This document shows positions 34,987 to 42,940 of a stretch of DNA of 64,000 bases, one piece after another. Made by a program: the position numbers and the translations under genes. The notes beneath the pieces are model-generated. The model searched no databases. It was not told the origin of the DNA and saw nothing but the letters and a program-made list of their open reading frames with translations. This DNA is from Microcosmobacter sp040493455 (GTDB taxonomy: Bacteria; Bacteroidota; Bacteroidia; Flavobacteriales; Flavobacteriaceae). Within the stretch, counting starts at the first letter, position 1; each line of letters begins with the position of its first letter. The stretch spans positions 372,001-436,000 of the forward strand of contig NZ_JANFDA010000003.1 in the NCBI RefSeq assembly GCF_040493455.1, read 5' to 3'.

Positions 34987-35033
34987 ATCGATGAAATGCT
35001 TGATTTTTTCTTTTAAGTGTGCATTTCGTCGAT
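34987..35033. repeat. Hairpin built from the ATCGATGAAATGC motif (first of two)
   Basis: The left arm ATCGATGAAATGC (34987-34999) pairs with GCATTTCGTCGAT (35021-35033), one wobble pair apart, around a T-rich loop. Together with the next hairpin it gives four copies of the TCGATGAAA motif within 100 bases between pdxH and the CAP-domain gene. Confidence 0.6.
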
Positions 35034-35044
35034 TATTGACATTA

Positions 35045-35078
35045 AAAATCGATGAAATACATGCTTTTCATCGATTTT
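35045..35078. repeat. Perfect hairpin upstream of the CAP-domain gene (second of two)
   Basis: The arms AAAATCGATGAAA and TTTCATCGATTTT pair perfectly over 13 bases around the loop TACATGCT. It could be a dimeric-regulator operator or an RNA hairpin; the T tract after it is too short for a clear terminator. It lies 70 bases upstream of the CAP-domain start codon. Confidence 0.6.
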
Positions 35079-35148
35079 AACATTTCTTTAACAAAGAAAC
35101 TTTCCCCTGCTTATAAATTAGCAGTACCAAATCTAAAATAAACCTACA

Positions 35149-35646
35149 ATGAAAGTTTCTACTATGTTGCCAATTTTGGCAATAACTGCATTGTTAAGCT
35201 TAACCTCCTGTTCGACGGAAAGCATTCCAGACAACAATGCTGATGCGCTAAATTTACAGCAAGCTCCTCCTGCTAAGATCATAGAAATTGAGATCTTAGA
35301 AAGAATAAACGAACATAGAATTAGTATTGGTTTAAACGCTTTACAGAATCATGATGTTATCAAATCTGTTGCGTTTACACATACTGACTATATGATTGAG
35401 GCAGACAATGTATCTCACGATAATTTTTTCCAACGTAAAAGTAGTTTAGAGGCTCATGCTAATGCCACTAAAGTATCAGAAAACGTTGCGTATGCATTTA
35501 GTTCAGCAGAATCTGTTGTAAATGCATGGATTAATAGCGATGGTCATAGAGCCAATATAGAAGGAGATTATACAGACTTTGATATATCAGCCGAAAAAGA
35601 CGAAGAAGGCGACTGGTATTTTACGAATATATTTATTAAGCGTTAA
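35149..35646 (+). CDS. CAP-domain (SCP/PR-1) lipoprotein
   Basis: A 165-residue protein with a lipoprotein signal ending LTSC (Cys21) and a CAP domain (about 47-163). Family motifs are ILERINEHRISIGLNALQ, FTHTDYMIEAD, SHDNFFQR, SENVAYAF, and HRANIEGDYTDFDIS near the end. Bacterial CAP proteins are secreted or surface exposed, usually with unknown substrate. Tandem hairpins and a short CTGCT/AGCAG inverted repeat at 35107-35124 precede the gene, so its expression is probably regulated. A strong terminator lies between it and rmuC. Confidence 0.85.
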   Translation: MKVSTMLPILAITALLSLTSCSTESIPDNNADALNLQQAPPAKIIEIEILERINEHRISIGLNALQNHDVIKSVAFTHTDYMIEADNVSHDNFFQRKSSLEAHANATKVSENVAYAFSSAESVVNAWINSDGHRANIEGDYTDFDISAEKDEEGDWYFTNIFIKR

Positions 35647-35673
35647 GGCGCTTATAAGTTGATTGATAGCCCC

Positions 35674-35705
35674 AAAAAAGCCGCAAGTTATTTGCGGCTT
35701 TTTTA
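35674..35705. terminator. Bidirectional terminator between the CAP gene and rmuC
   Basis: The hairpin AAAAAAGCCGCAA / TTGCGGCTTTTTT with loop GTTAT lies between two convergent stop codons. Confidence 0.92.
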
Positions 35706-35706
35706 G

Positions 35707-37023
35707 TTATTCTTCTTCAGCGCGTTTCAGGATACTATCTGGAAGTGCCTTTTTTGCTTTAGCTCCCATTTTCTTAAGTTTTTCAACACTGGTTATTAAA
35801 TTGCCACGACCTTCAACAAGTTTGTTCATCGCCGCCGAATAATCTGTTTTTGCAGCATCAATCTTTTTACCAACACCAGTAAGGTCTTTAACTAAACCTT
35901 CAAACTTATCGTAAAGCGCACCTGCTTGCCGCGCAATTTCTATGGCATTGCGTTGTTGCTTCTCATTATTCCACATTGTATCGATCGTTCTAAGCGTAGC
36001 AAGAAGCGTTGTAGGTGTTACGATAACGATATTCTTTTCGAAAGCTTTGTTGTATAAGCTATTGTCTTCATTTAAAGCCAATGCGAAAGCAGGCTCAATT
36101 GGGATAAACATCAATACAAAATCTGGAGATTCAATATCGTACAGATCTTGATAGTTACGTTCGGATAATTGATCGACATGCTTCTTTATAGAATTGACAT
36201 GGGCTTTTAAGTGTGCTTCTTTATCGTCGTCCTCAGAGTTTACATATCTGTTATAATCCGTTATAGATACTTTGGAATCGATAACCATCTTTTTGTTATC
36301 AGGTAAATGAATGACCACATCTGGCAACACTCGAGTTCCGTCTTCTAACTGAAAGCTTTGTTGTACAAAATACTCTCGGTCTTTTTCTAAACCAGATTTC
36401 TCCAAAACGCGCTCCAAAACCAATTCACCCCAATTTCCTTGCGTTTTACTGTCTCCTTTGAGTGCTTTAGTAAGGTTGGTAGCTTCTTTGGTCATTTGCA
36501 TATTCAGATCCTTAAGGCCAAGTAATTGCTCTTTTAAGGCTGAATGCATGCTGATGCTTTCCTTCTGTGATTTATCGACCTTTTCTTCGAAGGTTTTAAT
36601 CTTCTCTTGTAGCGGGTTAAGAATCTGCTTTATATTCTCTTTATTTTGAAGCGTAAACTTTTCAGATTTTTCATCAAGGATTTTGTTAGCCAAGATCTCA
36701 AAGTCTTTCCTTAATTGTTCCTGACGTTCTTCTAGTTCTTTATCGCGTTTCTGATTTTGTACTTGTAAGTTTTCGTATTCTGTATTTCGTCTGGTTAGCT
36801 CGGTATTCAGAAAATCCTTTTCTCGTCTTATCTCTTCTTTGTCATACTCAAGTTTAGATAAATTATCTTTAAGCTCATTTATGGTTGCATTCAACTGATT
36901 TTGGCGTTCTTCTAAAGAACTTTGTTCACTTTTACTCTTCAGTTTAGTAAACAGCATACCTAGGTAAGCACCAATACCTGCTGATATTAATATAGCTAAG
37001 ATTAGAATTAAATTGTCGTTCAT
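35707..37023 (-). CDS. rmuC: DNA recombination protein RmuC
   Basis: A 438-residue protein with an N-terminal membrane anchor (about 3-25: LILILAILISAGIGAYLG), a long coiled coil (about 30-150) and the RmuC nuclease-like domain (about 190-380) with GNWGELVLERVLEKSGL, PDVVIHLPDNKKMVIDSKVS and LMFIPIEPAFALAL. RmuC was linked in E. coli to limiting rearrangement at inverted repeats; it resembles restriction-type nuclease folds. The N-terminus starting MNDNLILILAIL supports the start. It has no close operon partner. Confidence 0.93.
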   Translation of the reverse strand: MNDNLILILAILISAGIGAYLGMLFTKLKSKSEQSSLEERQNQLNATINELKDNLSKLEYDKEEIRREKDFLNTELTRRNTEYENLQVQNQKRDKELEERQEQLRKDFEILANKILDEKSEKFTLQNKENIKQILNPLQEKIKTFEEKVDKSQKESISMHSALKEQLLGLKDLNMQMTKEATNLTKALKGDSKTQGNWGELVLERVLEKSGLEKDREYFVQQSFQLEDGTRVLPDVVIHLPDNKKMVIDSKVSITDYNRYVNSEDDDKEAHLKAHVNSIKKHVDQLSERNYQDLYDIESPDFVLMFIPIEPAFALALNEDNSLYNKAFEKNIVIVTPTTLLATLRTIDTMWNNEKQQRNAIEIARQAGALYDKFEGLVKDLTGVGKKIDAAKTDYSAAMNKLVEGRGNLITSVEKLKKMGAKAKKALPDSILKRAEEE

Positions 37024-37085
37024 GTAAAGCTTTGAATTTATCCAAAGATAAATTTTTAAAGGATAGAAAGTAGTGCTAATGAAGA

Positions 37086-37871
37086 TTACTTTTTAACACG
37101 GAAAGCACCTGAATTTTTATCAAACAAAATCAAGTCCTCAGGGAATAATTCATTAAGAACACCAGACGATATCAAGTCGCTTGGTGTTGCTTGAACGGTT
37201 CTGTCATTTAGCATCACAATTATGGAATCGCAAAGCTGCAACGCCAAATCGATTTCATGTGATGAAAAGAGAATCGTCTTATTTGTGGACTCTGTAAGAT
37301 TCTTTAATAATTTCAGGATATAAGCCTTGTGATACATATCTAGATGCGTAGTTGGCTCATCGAGAATGATAAGGTCTGTATCCTGTGCTAAAGCTCGTGC
37401 AATCATTACTTTTTGCAATTGACCATCACTAAGTTCAAAACACTTTCGGTGTTTTAACTCATCAAGGTTTATGGCGTTTATGGCATTTTCAACAATGCTA
37501 TTATCATTTTCAGAAAGACTGCCTATCCAATTGGTATAAGGTTGCCTTCCTAATGCAACGAGTTCAAAAACGGTTAAATTTTTTGAAGCCAGATGTTCGG
37601 TAAGCACTAGACTCAGAACCTTTGATAAATCAATATTGGAATAGTGCTCAAGATGCTTGTCTCTAAGGCTTATGGTACCGCTCAAAGGTTTCTGTACCTT
37701 GGTTAAAGTTCTCAACAATGTAGACTTTCCAATACCATTGGCACCAATAAGTCCTACTAACTCACCTTGCTTCAATTCAATATTAATATCAGACGAAATA
37801 ATTGATGTATCCTTCTTGCTGGAATACCCAATGGCTAAGCTTTCAGTATGTAAAACCAATTGTTCTAACAT
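37086..37871 (-). CDS. ABC transporter ATP-binding protein for B12-type uptake (BtuD-like)
   Basis: A 261-residue ATPase with Walker A GLIGANGIGKST, signature LSDGQLQKVMIARALA and Walker B TDLIILDEPTTHLD, followed by the switch His in FSSHEIDLALQL. The family powers import of cobalamin, haem or iron-siderophore through a FecCD-type permease. The cobalamin assignment is inferred from the adjacent permease and binding protein and the divergent cobalamin riboswitch-btuB unit. The start codon ATG (37869-37871) overlaps the permease stop by one base, so translation is coupled. Confidence 0.85.
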   Translation of the reverse strand: MLEQLVLHTESLAIGYSSKKDTSIISSDINIELKQGELVGLIGANGIGKSTLLRTLTKVQKPLSGTISLRDKHLEHYSNIDLSKVLSLVLTEHLASKNLTVFELVALGRQPYTNWIGSLSENDNSIVENAINAINLDELKHRKCFELSDGQLQKVMIARALAQDTDLIILDEPTTHLDMYHKAYILKLLKNLTESTNKTILFSSHEIDLALQLCDSIIVMLNDRTVQATPSDLISSGVLNELFPEDLILFDKNSGAFRVKK

Positions 37872-38902
37872 TAAAAAATCATTTTTCGTTTTCTAACTAA
37901 CAACCAAATTACGATAGGCGCTCCAAATAATGAAGTAATAGCATTAATAGGTAACACAAAATCGCTTGTTGGAAGCTGCGCAATACTATCACAAATCAAC
38001 ATTATAATAGCTCCAAATATTAGTACAGCTGGCAATAATACTTTGTGATTGGATGTGTTGAATACTTGTCTGGTAATATGTGGAATTGCTAAACCTATAA
38101 AGGCTATAGGTCCTGCAAAAGCTGTTATGGTTCCTGCCAATAAACTTGTAGCAATAATGATTAGAAAGCGACTCTTCCTAATATTCAGCCCTAGGCTTTG
38201 TGCGTAATTTTCACCAAGTAATAGAGAATTGAGCGCTTTTATAGATAAGATGCTAAGAAACAGTCCGAGAATGTATATGATAAAGAAAATAAGCAATTCA
38301 TTCCAGGATAAATTCCCTAGGCTTCCAAAGCCCCAAAAAATGTATTGTTGCAATTGTTCCGCAGAACTAAAATAGGAGAGAACGCTTACAACTGCTGCTG
38401 TGATGCTACCAAACATGAGTCCAATAATCAGTATGGCCATAGTGTCTCTTATTTTTGAAGACACCACCATAACAGATAGTAATACTAAAAAACTTCCTAA
38501 ACTGGCAGCAATGATAATACTCCATTTAGAAAGCATTACGGTTGAAAACCATCCGCCAAAAATTCCTGCACCCAAAATAATAATGGCAACTCCAAGGCTA
38601 GCTCCAGAACTAATTCCTAACACAAAAGGGCCAGCTAAGGGGTTTCTAAATAATGTTTGCATCAATAATCCCGAAATTCCTAAGCCAGAACCGACCAGCA
38701 TTGCCGTAATGGCCTTTGGTAAGCGGTAATTCTGAATGATATATTCTTTACTAGTATAGTCTGAAGGCTTTACTAAAAAACTATCTATTATTTCTGAAAA
38801 CGATATCGATACAGAACCTAAGCTAATGTTAATGACGAAGCATATTATCAAGACGATAATGAGCAACAAAAAGCTTAAACGATATGATCGTAAGGATAAC
38901 AA
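37871..38902 (-). CDS. FecCD/BtuC-family ABC transporter permease
   Basis: A 343-residue inner-membrane permease with about nine to ten membrane segments. Family segments are GSGLGISGLLMQTLFRNPLA, GPFVLGISSGASLG and ITAFAGPIAFIGLAIPHITR, the last holding the coupling EAA-like loop contacts with the ATPase. It works with the binding protein encoded upstream (one base between the genes) and the ATPase gene downstream. Cobalamin specificity is inferred from context; haem or siderophore transport uses the same fold. Confidence 0.88.
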   Translation of the reverse strand: MLSLRSYRLSFLLLIIVLIICFVINISLGSVSISFSEIIDSFLVKPSDYTSKEYIIQNYRLPKAITAMLVGSGLGISGLLMQTLFRNPLAGPFVLGISSGASLGVAIIILGAGIFGGWFSTVMLSKWSIIIAASLGSFLVLLSVMVVSSKIRDTMAILIIGLMFGSITAAVVSVLSYFSSAEQLQQYIFWGFGSLGNLSWNELLIFFIIYILGLFLSILSIKALNSLLLGENYAQSLGLNIRKSRFLIIIATSLLAGTITAFAGPIAFIGLAIPHITRQVFNTSNHKVLLPAVLIFGAIIMLICDSIAQLPTSDFVLPINAITSLFGAPIVIWLLVRKRKMIF

Positions 38903-38903
38903 C

Positions 38904-40046
38904 TTATTCTAATGGTTTAAAGAAAAAAGGTTGGTAGTCATTCAATAATTGAGGATGGCACACTTTGATGATATCTTTCAACACTAAGTCTGGTCGGGCT
39001 ATTCCCAATTCATAATATAAGACACCTCCAGTTTTCCCTGTGGTATTGGAAAAGGTATAAATACTTTTAGTTTTGAACGCTTCAAACTGAGTATAATGCT
39101 CATTAGCTTTTTCTAAAGCCTTATAGCTAGTATAATACGATGGACTAAGCCAAAGTTGAGCGTTTTGCCCTTTTTCTAGTACGGTTTCAAAACTTAAAGC
39201 TAAACTACCATTAGTAGTGGTGTCTTCCCAAAGGTAATTCACATTAGCATCTTTCAAAAACTGAGCTTCAGGACTTGCACCACTTGGTAAATACCAAACA
39301 TCTTTGTGCATGGCTCCACTCAAAACTGTTGGGCGTTCCGTAACGTTTTTTGTTAAAGTCTTCGCATCATTATAATTCTTTTCAATAGACTTGAATATAG
39401 AATCGGCTTCTTTCTGTTTGTTGAATAAAACACCAAAAACCTTTATCCATTCTGCTTTTGCTAGAGGAGAGGCTTCAACCCAGTCACCATTATAGATTAC
39501 AGGAATCCCTGCTTTGGTAATGGTTTCAAAGGTTTTATTAACTCCATCAACACCAAAACCGACAACGACATCTGGATTTAACTCTAATAAAACTTCAGTA
39601 TTAATGCCTTCATTTTTCCCTAACTCACGTACACTACCATTATCTATTCGAGCTCTGGTCTTTTCTGAAGAGATATAATCACTACCTGGAAAACCTACTA
39701 AGTATTCTTCCATCTCAAGCAATTCTAAAGCAGGAATATGAGTTGTTGATGTCACGACTATATTTTCAACAGGCGTTAGGATAATACCATCGAACTCATC
39801 TTTATTGAGCGTTGTTGAAGCTGCTTTTTGCCTATCAACTAGTGCATATTTAAAGACTTTTTCAGATTCTGGCCAAGGTTCCTTTATAGTCAAGAGCTTT
39901 AATTCCTCGAAAGATTGAATTGTAAACCCTTTAGCGTAAGTAGTTCTATAAGGTGTATAATCAAAATCTACTGAGAGTGTTTTCTTCTTTTGGTCTTTGC
40001 CACAGGCAAGAAAAATCAGTAATAGAAGGACAATAGCTTTTTTCAA
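38904..40046 (-). CDS. ABC transporter substrate-binding lipoprotein (BtuF-like)
   Basis: A 380-residue periplasmic-binding-protein-type receptor with a lipoprotein signal, KKAIVLLLLIFLACGKDQ (Cys16). A helical-backbone class fold of the BtuF/FhuD type is indicated by LELNPDVVVGFGVDG and KAGIPVIYNGDWVEASPLAKAEWIK and the LKDANVNYLW region. It is the first gene of a three-gene minus-strand operon with the permease and ATPase. It diverges from the cobalamin riboswitch and btuB, 314 bases away. The B12 assignment is inferred from context; the sequence alone cannot exclude a different iron- or cobalt-chelate. Confidence 0.85.
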   Translation of the reverse strand: MKKAIVLLLLIFLACGKDQKKKTLSVDFDYTPYRTTYAKGFTIQSFEELKLLTIKEPWPESEKVFKYALVDRQKAASTTLNKDEFDGIILTPVENIVVTSTTHIPALELLEMEEYLVGFPGSDYISSEKTRARIDNGSVRELGKNEGINTEVLLELNPDVVVGFGVDGVNKTFETITKAGIPVIYNGDWVEASPLAKAEWIKVFGVLFNKQKEADSIFKSIEKNYNDAKTLTKNVTERPTVLSGAMHKDVWYLPSGASPEAQFLKDANVNYLWEDTTTNGSLALSFETVLEKGQNAQLWLSPSYYTSYKALEKANEHYTQFEAFKTKSIYTFSNTTGKTGGVLYYELGIARPDLVLKDIIKVCHPQLLNDYQPFFFKPLE

Positions 40047-40059
40047 AATAGTCTGATTG

Positions 40060-40093
40060 TTTGCTCAAAAATAAGATTAAAAGTGTAATTTCG
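40060..40093 (+). promoter_or_regulatory. Promoter of the riboswitch-btuB transcript
   Basis: TTTG at 40060-40063 and TAATTTCG at 40086-40093, 22 bases apart, resemble the Bacteroidetes -33/-7 pair, with one mismatch in the -7 element. The predicted start near 40100 lies just before the riboswitch. Confidence 0.5.
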
Positions 40094-40102
40094 CATCGAA
40101 TT

Positions 40103-40290
40103 TTGGTTTCATTCGGTATATCCGAATGGATTAAAAGGGAATCTGGTGAGAATCCAGAACTGTTCCCGCAACTGTAAGCTTAGTCACATCGTGATGCTTA
40201 CTACTAACTTCAAAACCACTGATTCAAAAGAATTGGGAAGGTAAGTAGTAAGACGCAAGTCAGGAGACCTGCCACTATTCAGCAAAAAAT
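40103..40290 (+). ncRNA. Cobalamin riboswitch
   Basis: The region has the conserved core of the AdoCbl-type riboswitch: GGGAATCTGGTGAGAATCC, then the B12-box-like CCCGCAACTGTAAGC, and the closing TCAGGAGACCTGCC at 40259-40273. It lies 70-260 bases upstream of btuB on the same strand. A perfect seven-base hairpin, AAACTTT / AAAGTTT (40296-40316), follows and may belong to the expression platform. When cobalamin is abundant the fold should reduce btuB expression; the switch mechanism (transcription or translation) is not evident here. Confidence 0.9.
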
Positions 40291-40360
40291 AAGTCAAACT
40301 TTCGGGATAAAAGTTTACGTATGAAAATCATACTATTCTCGAGTAATTCGTAATTAAAAC

Positions 40361-42292
40361 ATGAACAACAGAACTACAGTTCTTGCTGCGGTATTTGGTA
40401 TTACAACCGCATTTGGAATGGCACAACAACAAAGCGATTCCTTGAACATTGAACAGCTAGATGAAGTCGTTATCACTGATTCCAAGTTCAAACTAAAAAG
40501 AGAAAACTCTGGTAAGGTCATTACCAAGATTACACAAGCAGATCTTAAGGAGCGACAAGGTCAGTCCATTGCTGAGATTATTAGTACTACAGCTGGTATC
40601 GAAATTAATGGCGTTCGCAGTAATGCAGGGCAAAACCTTAGTTATTTTGTCAGAGGCGGTAGAAACCGACAGGTAGTCATCTTAATTGACGGAGTACAGC
40701 TAAGTGATCCGTCACAGATTTCTAATGATTATGATCTAAGATTGCTAAACTCTAATCAAGTTGAATCTATTGAGATTCTGAAAGGTGCTTCTAGTACTTT
40801 ATATGGAACTGGTGCAGCGACAGCAGTAATCAATATTAAGTTGAAAGAGGCGGCAAAGGATAAGGTAAACATTGCTATTAATAGTAGTTTTGGAACCAAT
40901 CAAGCTGAAGATAATTCAGACTATCGTATCGAGGATTTTAGAAACTCAGTAAGCCTTAATGGTAATGTCGATAAGTTTAACTACTTGGTAAGCTTTGGGC
41001 ATCAATTTACAGATGGCTTATCGGCAATAGCTTCTGGTACAGAGTCCGATGCATTCAATAGTTACAATGGGAATGTGAAGTTTGGATATAAGTTTTCAAA
41101 CAAATTCAAAGTCAATGTATATGCAAGCATAGACAACTTTAAAGCAGATTTTGATGATAGTTTTGGAATGATTGACACAGATGATGTTTCCGAAACTGAT
41201 CAATACAGATTTGGACTAAGTTCAGAATACAAATACAATAAAGGAAGTGTTACTGTAAATGCCGCTTATAATAATGTAGAGCGCGATATCATGTCTGGTT
41301 TTCCATCGCAGTTCAATGCGGAGAGTATTACTGTAGATGCTTTTAACCGTTATAACTTTAACGATAAATTCTACACTGTTCTTGGAGTTAATGTCCAAGA
41401 TCAGAACATGGAGCAGTTCTCAATTCCTTTTGGAAGTAATGATTTTGCACAAGCCATCGATCCAGAACTTGCAAAATTCACTAATATAGATCCTTATGCT
41501 AATGTGGTCTATGTTACTGATTTTGGTTTGAACATTAATGCTGGACTAAGATTGAACAACCATAGCGAGTATGGCTCACATTTGGTATACAGCATTAACC
41601 CGTCATATAAGAAAGACACTAATTTTGGATACATCAAAGGTCTGGCAAGTTATAGTACTGCGTTTATTGCACCATCGTTATTTCAACTCTTCGATCCTTC
41701 ATTTGGTAATGTAGACTTAGATCCTGAAGAAAATGCTACAGTTGAAGTAGGTATAGAGCTTGGATTAGAAGACAAGGGAACATTTAGTGTTGTGTACTTC
41801 AATAGAACAGAAGACAACTTTGTTGACTTTGTGGATACAGGGAATTTCATATTCCAATACAGAAATATAGGAGAATCGTTTACTGCTAGCGGATTTGAAT
41901 TCACTGGAAACTATAAGTTCTCTAACACATTTAAGATTGCAGCAAATGCAACATATACCAAAGTTGATGATGATTTGAGCATCAGAATTCCGGAATTGAA
42001 GATTAATTCTAGATTGGATTATAAGCCTTGTGATGAAACCTTATTAAGCCTATCGTACCAGTTTAATGGCGATAGAGATGATGTATTCTTTAATACAACG
42101 ACTTTTGCAAGCGAAACGGTGACATTGGAGTCGTTCAGTCTGTTAGATTTTTATGTAAGCCATAATGTCTTAAAAAACAGAATGACGGTATTCGCTAATA
42201 TTTCTAACATACTTAATGAAGAGTATCAAGAATTGTTAGGCTTTACAACAAAAGGGCGTAACGTCACTGTTGGTTTCAATCTAAATTTATAA
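40361..42292 (+). CDS. btuB: TonB-dependent vitamin B12 receptor BtuB
   Basis: A 643-residue outer-membrane receptor with a signal peptide (1-21, ending GMAQ), a TonB box-like stretch (LDEVVITDSKF, about 32-42), a plug domain (about 50-165, with YFVRGGRNRQVVILIDGVQL) and a 22-strand barrel ending in FNLNL. Control by the upstream cobalamin riboswitch supports B12 as substrate. It is smaller than SusC-type transporters. The stop is followed at once by a PAS protein gene, so the two are probably co-transcribed. Confidence 0.92.
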   Translation: MNNRTTVLAAVFGITTAFGMAQQQSDSLNIEQLDEVVITDSKFKLKRENSGKVITKITQADLKERQGQSIAEIISTTAGIEINGVRSNAGQNLSYFVRGGRNRQVVILIDGVQLSDPSQISNDYDLRLLNSNQVESIEILKGASSTLYGTGAATAVINIKLKEAAKDKVNIAINSSFGTNQAEDNSDYRIEDFRNSVSLNGNVDKFNYLVSFGHQFTDGLSAIASGTESDAFNSYNGNVKFGYKFSNKFKVNVYASIDNFKADFDDSFGMIDTDDVSETDQYRFGLSSEYKYNKGSVTVNAAYNNVERDIMSGFPSQFNAESITVDAFNRYNFNDKFYTVLGVNVQDQNMEQFSIPFGSNDFAQAIDPELAKFTNIDPYANVVYVTDFGLNINAGLRLNNHSEYGSHLVYSINPSYKKDTNFGYIKGLASYSTAFIAPSLFQLFDPSFGNVDLDPEENATVEVGIELGLEDKGTFSVVYFNRTEDNFVDFVDTGNFIFQYRNIGESFTASGFEFTGNYKFSNTFKIAANATYTKVDDDLSIRIPELKINSRLDYKPCDETLLSLSYQFNGDRDDVFFNTTTFASETVTLESFSLLDFYVSHNVLKNRMTVFANISNILNEEYQELLGFTTKGRNVTVGFNLNL

Positions 42293-42301
42293 TTGAGCAT
42301 C

Positions 42302-42871
42302 ATGAAGCATAATCTTTATGATATGATGGCGCTAGATATTTACTTGTCCTCGTTGAGTGATAGTGAATATGACGCTATCAAGGATGAAATACAAAGCGAT
42401 GCGCATAGCAGTATGCCTCCTTTGTTGAGCTGGGACATCTATAGTGAAGGCTATACACAACAAATGGATGAGGCACAGCGTGAGCAAGATATCATTAAGG
42501 TGATTTCTATGGCTAAAAAGCTAAACTGGAAGAATGATATCAATCGTATCTTCGATAAGGAGCAGTTTGATGCCATTTTAGTAACCGATATCAATCAGAG
42601 GATTATTTGGGTAAATCAAGGGTTTACTACAATGACAGGTTATGCTAAGTCTGATGCTATAAACAAAACGCCTAGGTTCTTACAGGGCGAAGAAACGTCT
42701 GAAAACACAAAAAGAAAAATTACAGCTAAACTAAAACGTAACAAACCATTCACCGAGGTTATTACTAACTATAGGAAGAATGGTACACCTTATCAATGTG
42801 AAGTAAAGATATTCCCTTTATACAATGATAAGACAACGCATTTCATTGCTCTAGAACGAGAAGTGGGATAA
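42302..42871 (+). CDS. PAS protein resembling a LOV domain without the adduct cysteine
   Basis: With the ATG at 42302, the protein has 189 residues; an in-frame TTG at 42293 directly follows the btuB stop. The PAS domain (about 80-185) has IIWVNQGFTTMTGY, then N121-K-T-P-R-F-L-Q-G, then NYRKNGTPYQCEVKIFPL. This follows the LOV pattern GRNCRFLQ...NYRKDGTPFWN. But the adduct cysteine is P124, the neighbouring Asn is T123, and the last flavin-binding Asn is Cys. Photochemistry of the usual kind is therefore unlikely. There is no output domain. Location in the riboswitch-btuB transcript suggests a role linked to B12 or redox, but that is inference. Confidence 0.75.
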   Translation: MKHNLYDMMALDIYLSSLSDSEYDAIKDEIQSDAHSSMPPLLSWDIYSEGYTQQMDEAQREQDIIKVISMAKKLNWKNDINRIFDKEQFDAILVTDINQRIIWVNQGFTTMTGYAKSDAINKTPRFLQGEETSENTKRKITAKLKRNKPFTEVITNYRKNGTPYQCEVKIFPLYNDKTTHFIALEREVG

Positions 42872-42883
42872 CAATTGAGTAAT

Positions 42884-42932
42884 AAAAAAGCCGCGGTCAC
42901 TGAGCGAAGTCGAAGTGCGAGCGGCTTTTTTT
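42884..42932. terminator. Terminator containing an interspersed repeat copy
   Basis: The outer stem AAAAAGCCGC / GCGGCTTTTT encloses the repeat segment CGGTCACTGAGCGAAGTCGA plus AGTG (42894-42917). Poly-T on one side and poly-A on the other make it bidirectional between the convergent PAS and CARDB genes. Confidence 0.85.
42894..42917 (+). repeat. Interspersed 24-base repeat, copy 1
   Basis: This copy matches positions 51950-51973 in 22 of 24 bases. The shared core TGAGCGAAGTCGAA identifies a dispersed element seen also inside the glycosyltransferase coding sequence. Confidence 0.75.
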
Positions 42933-42940
42933 AGTGTTAT

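Noticed and set aside
42290..42304. Shared string TAATTGAGCAT at the btuB-PAS junction and the DUF4252 junction (47443)
   Set aside because: Both genes could use it for coupling, but two short matches in an AT-rich window are likely coincidence.
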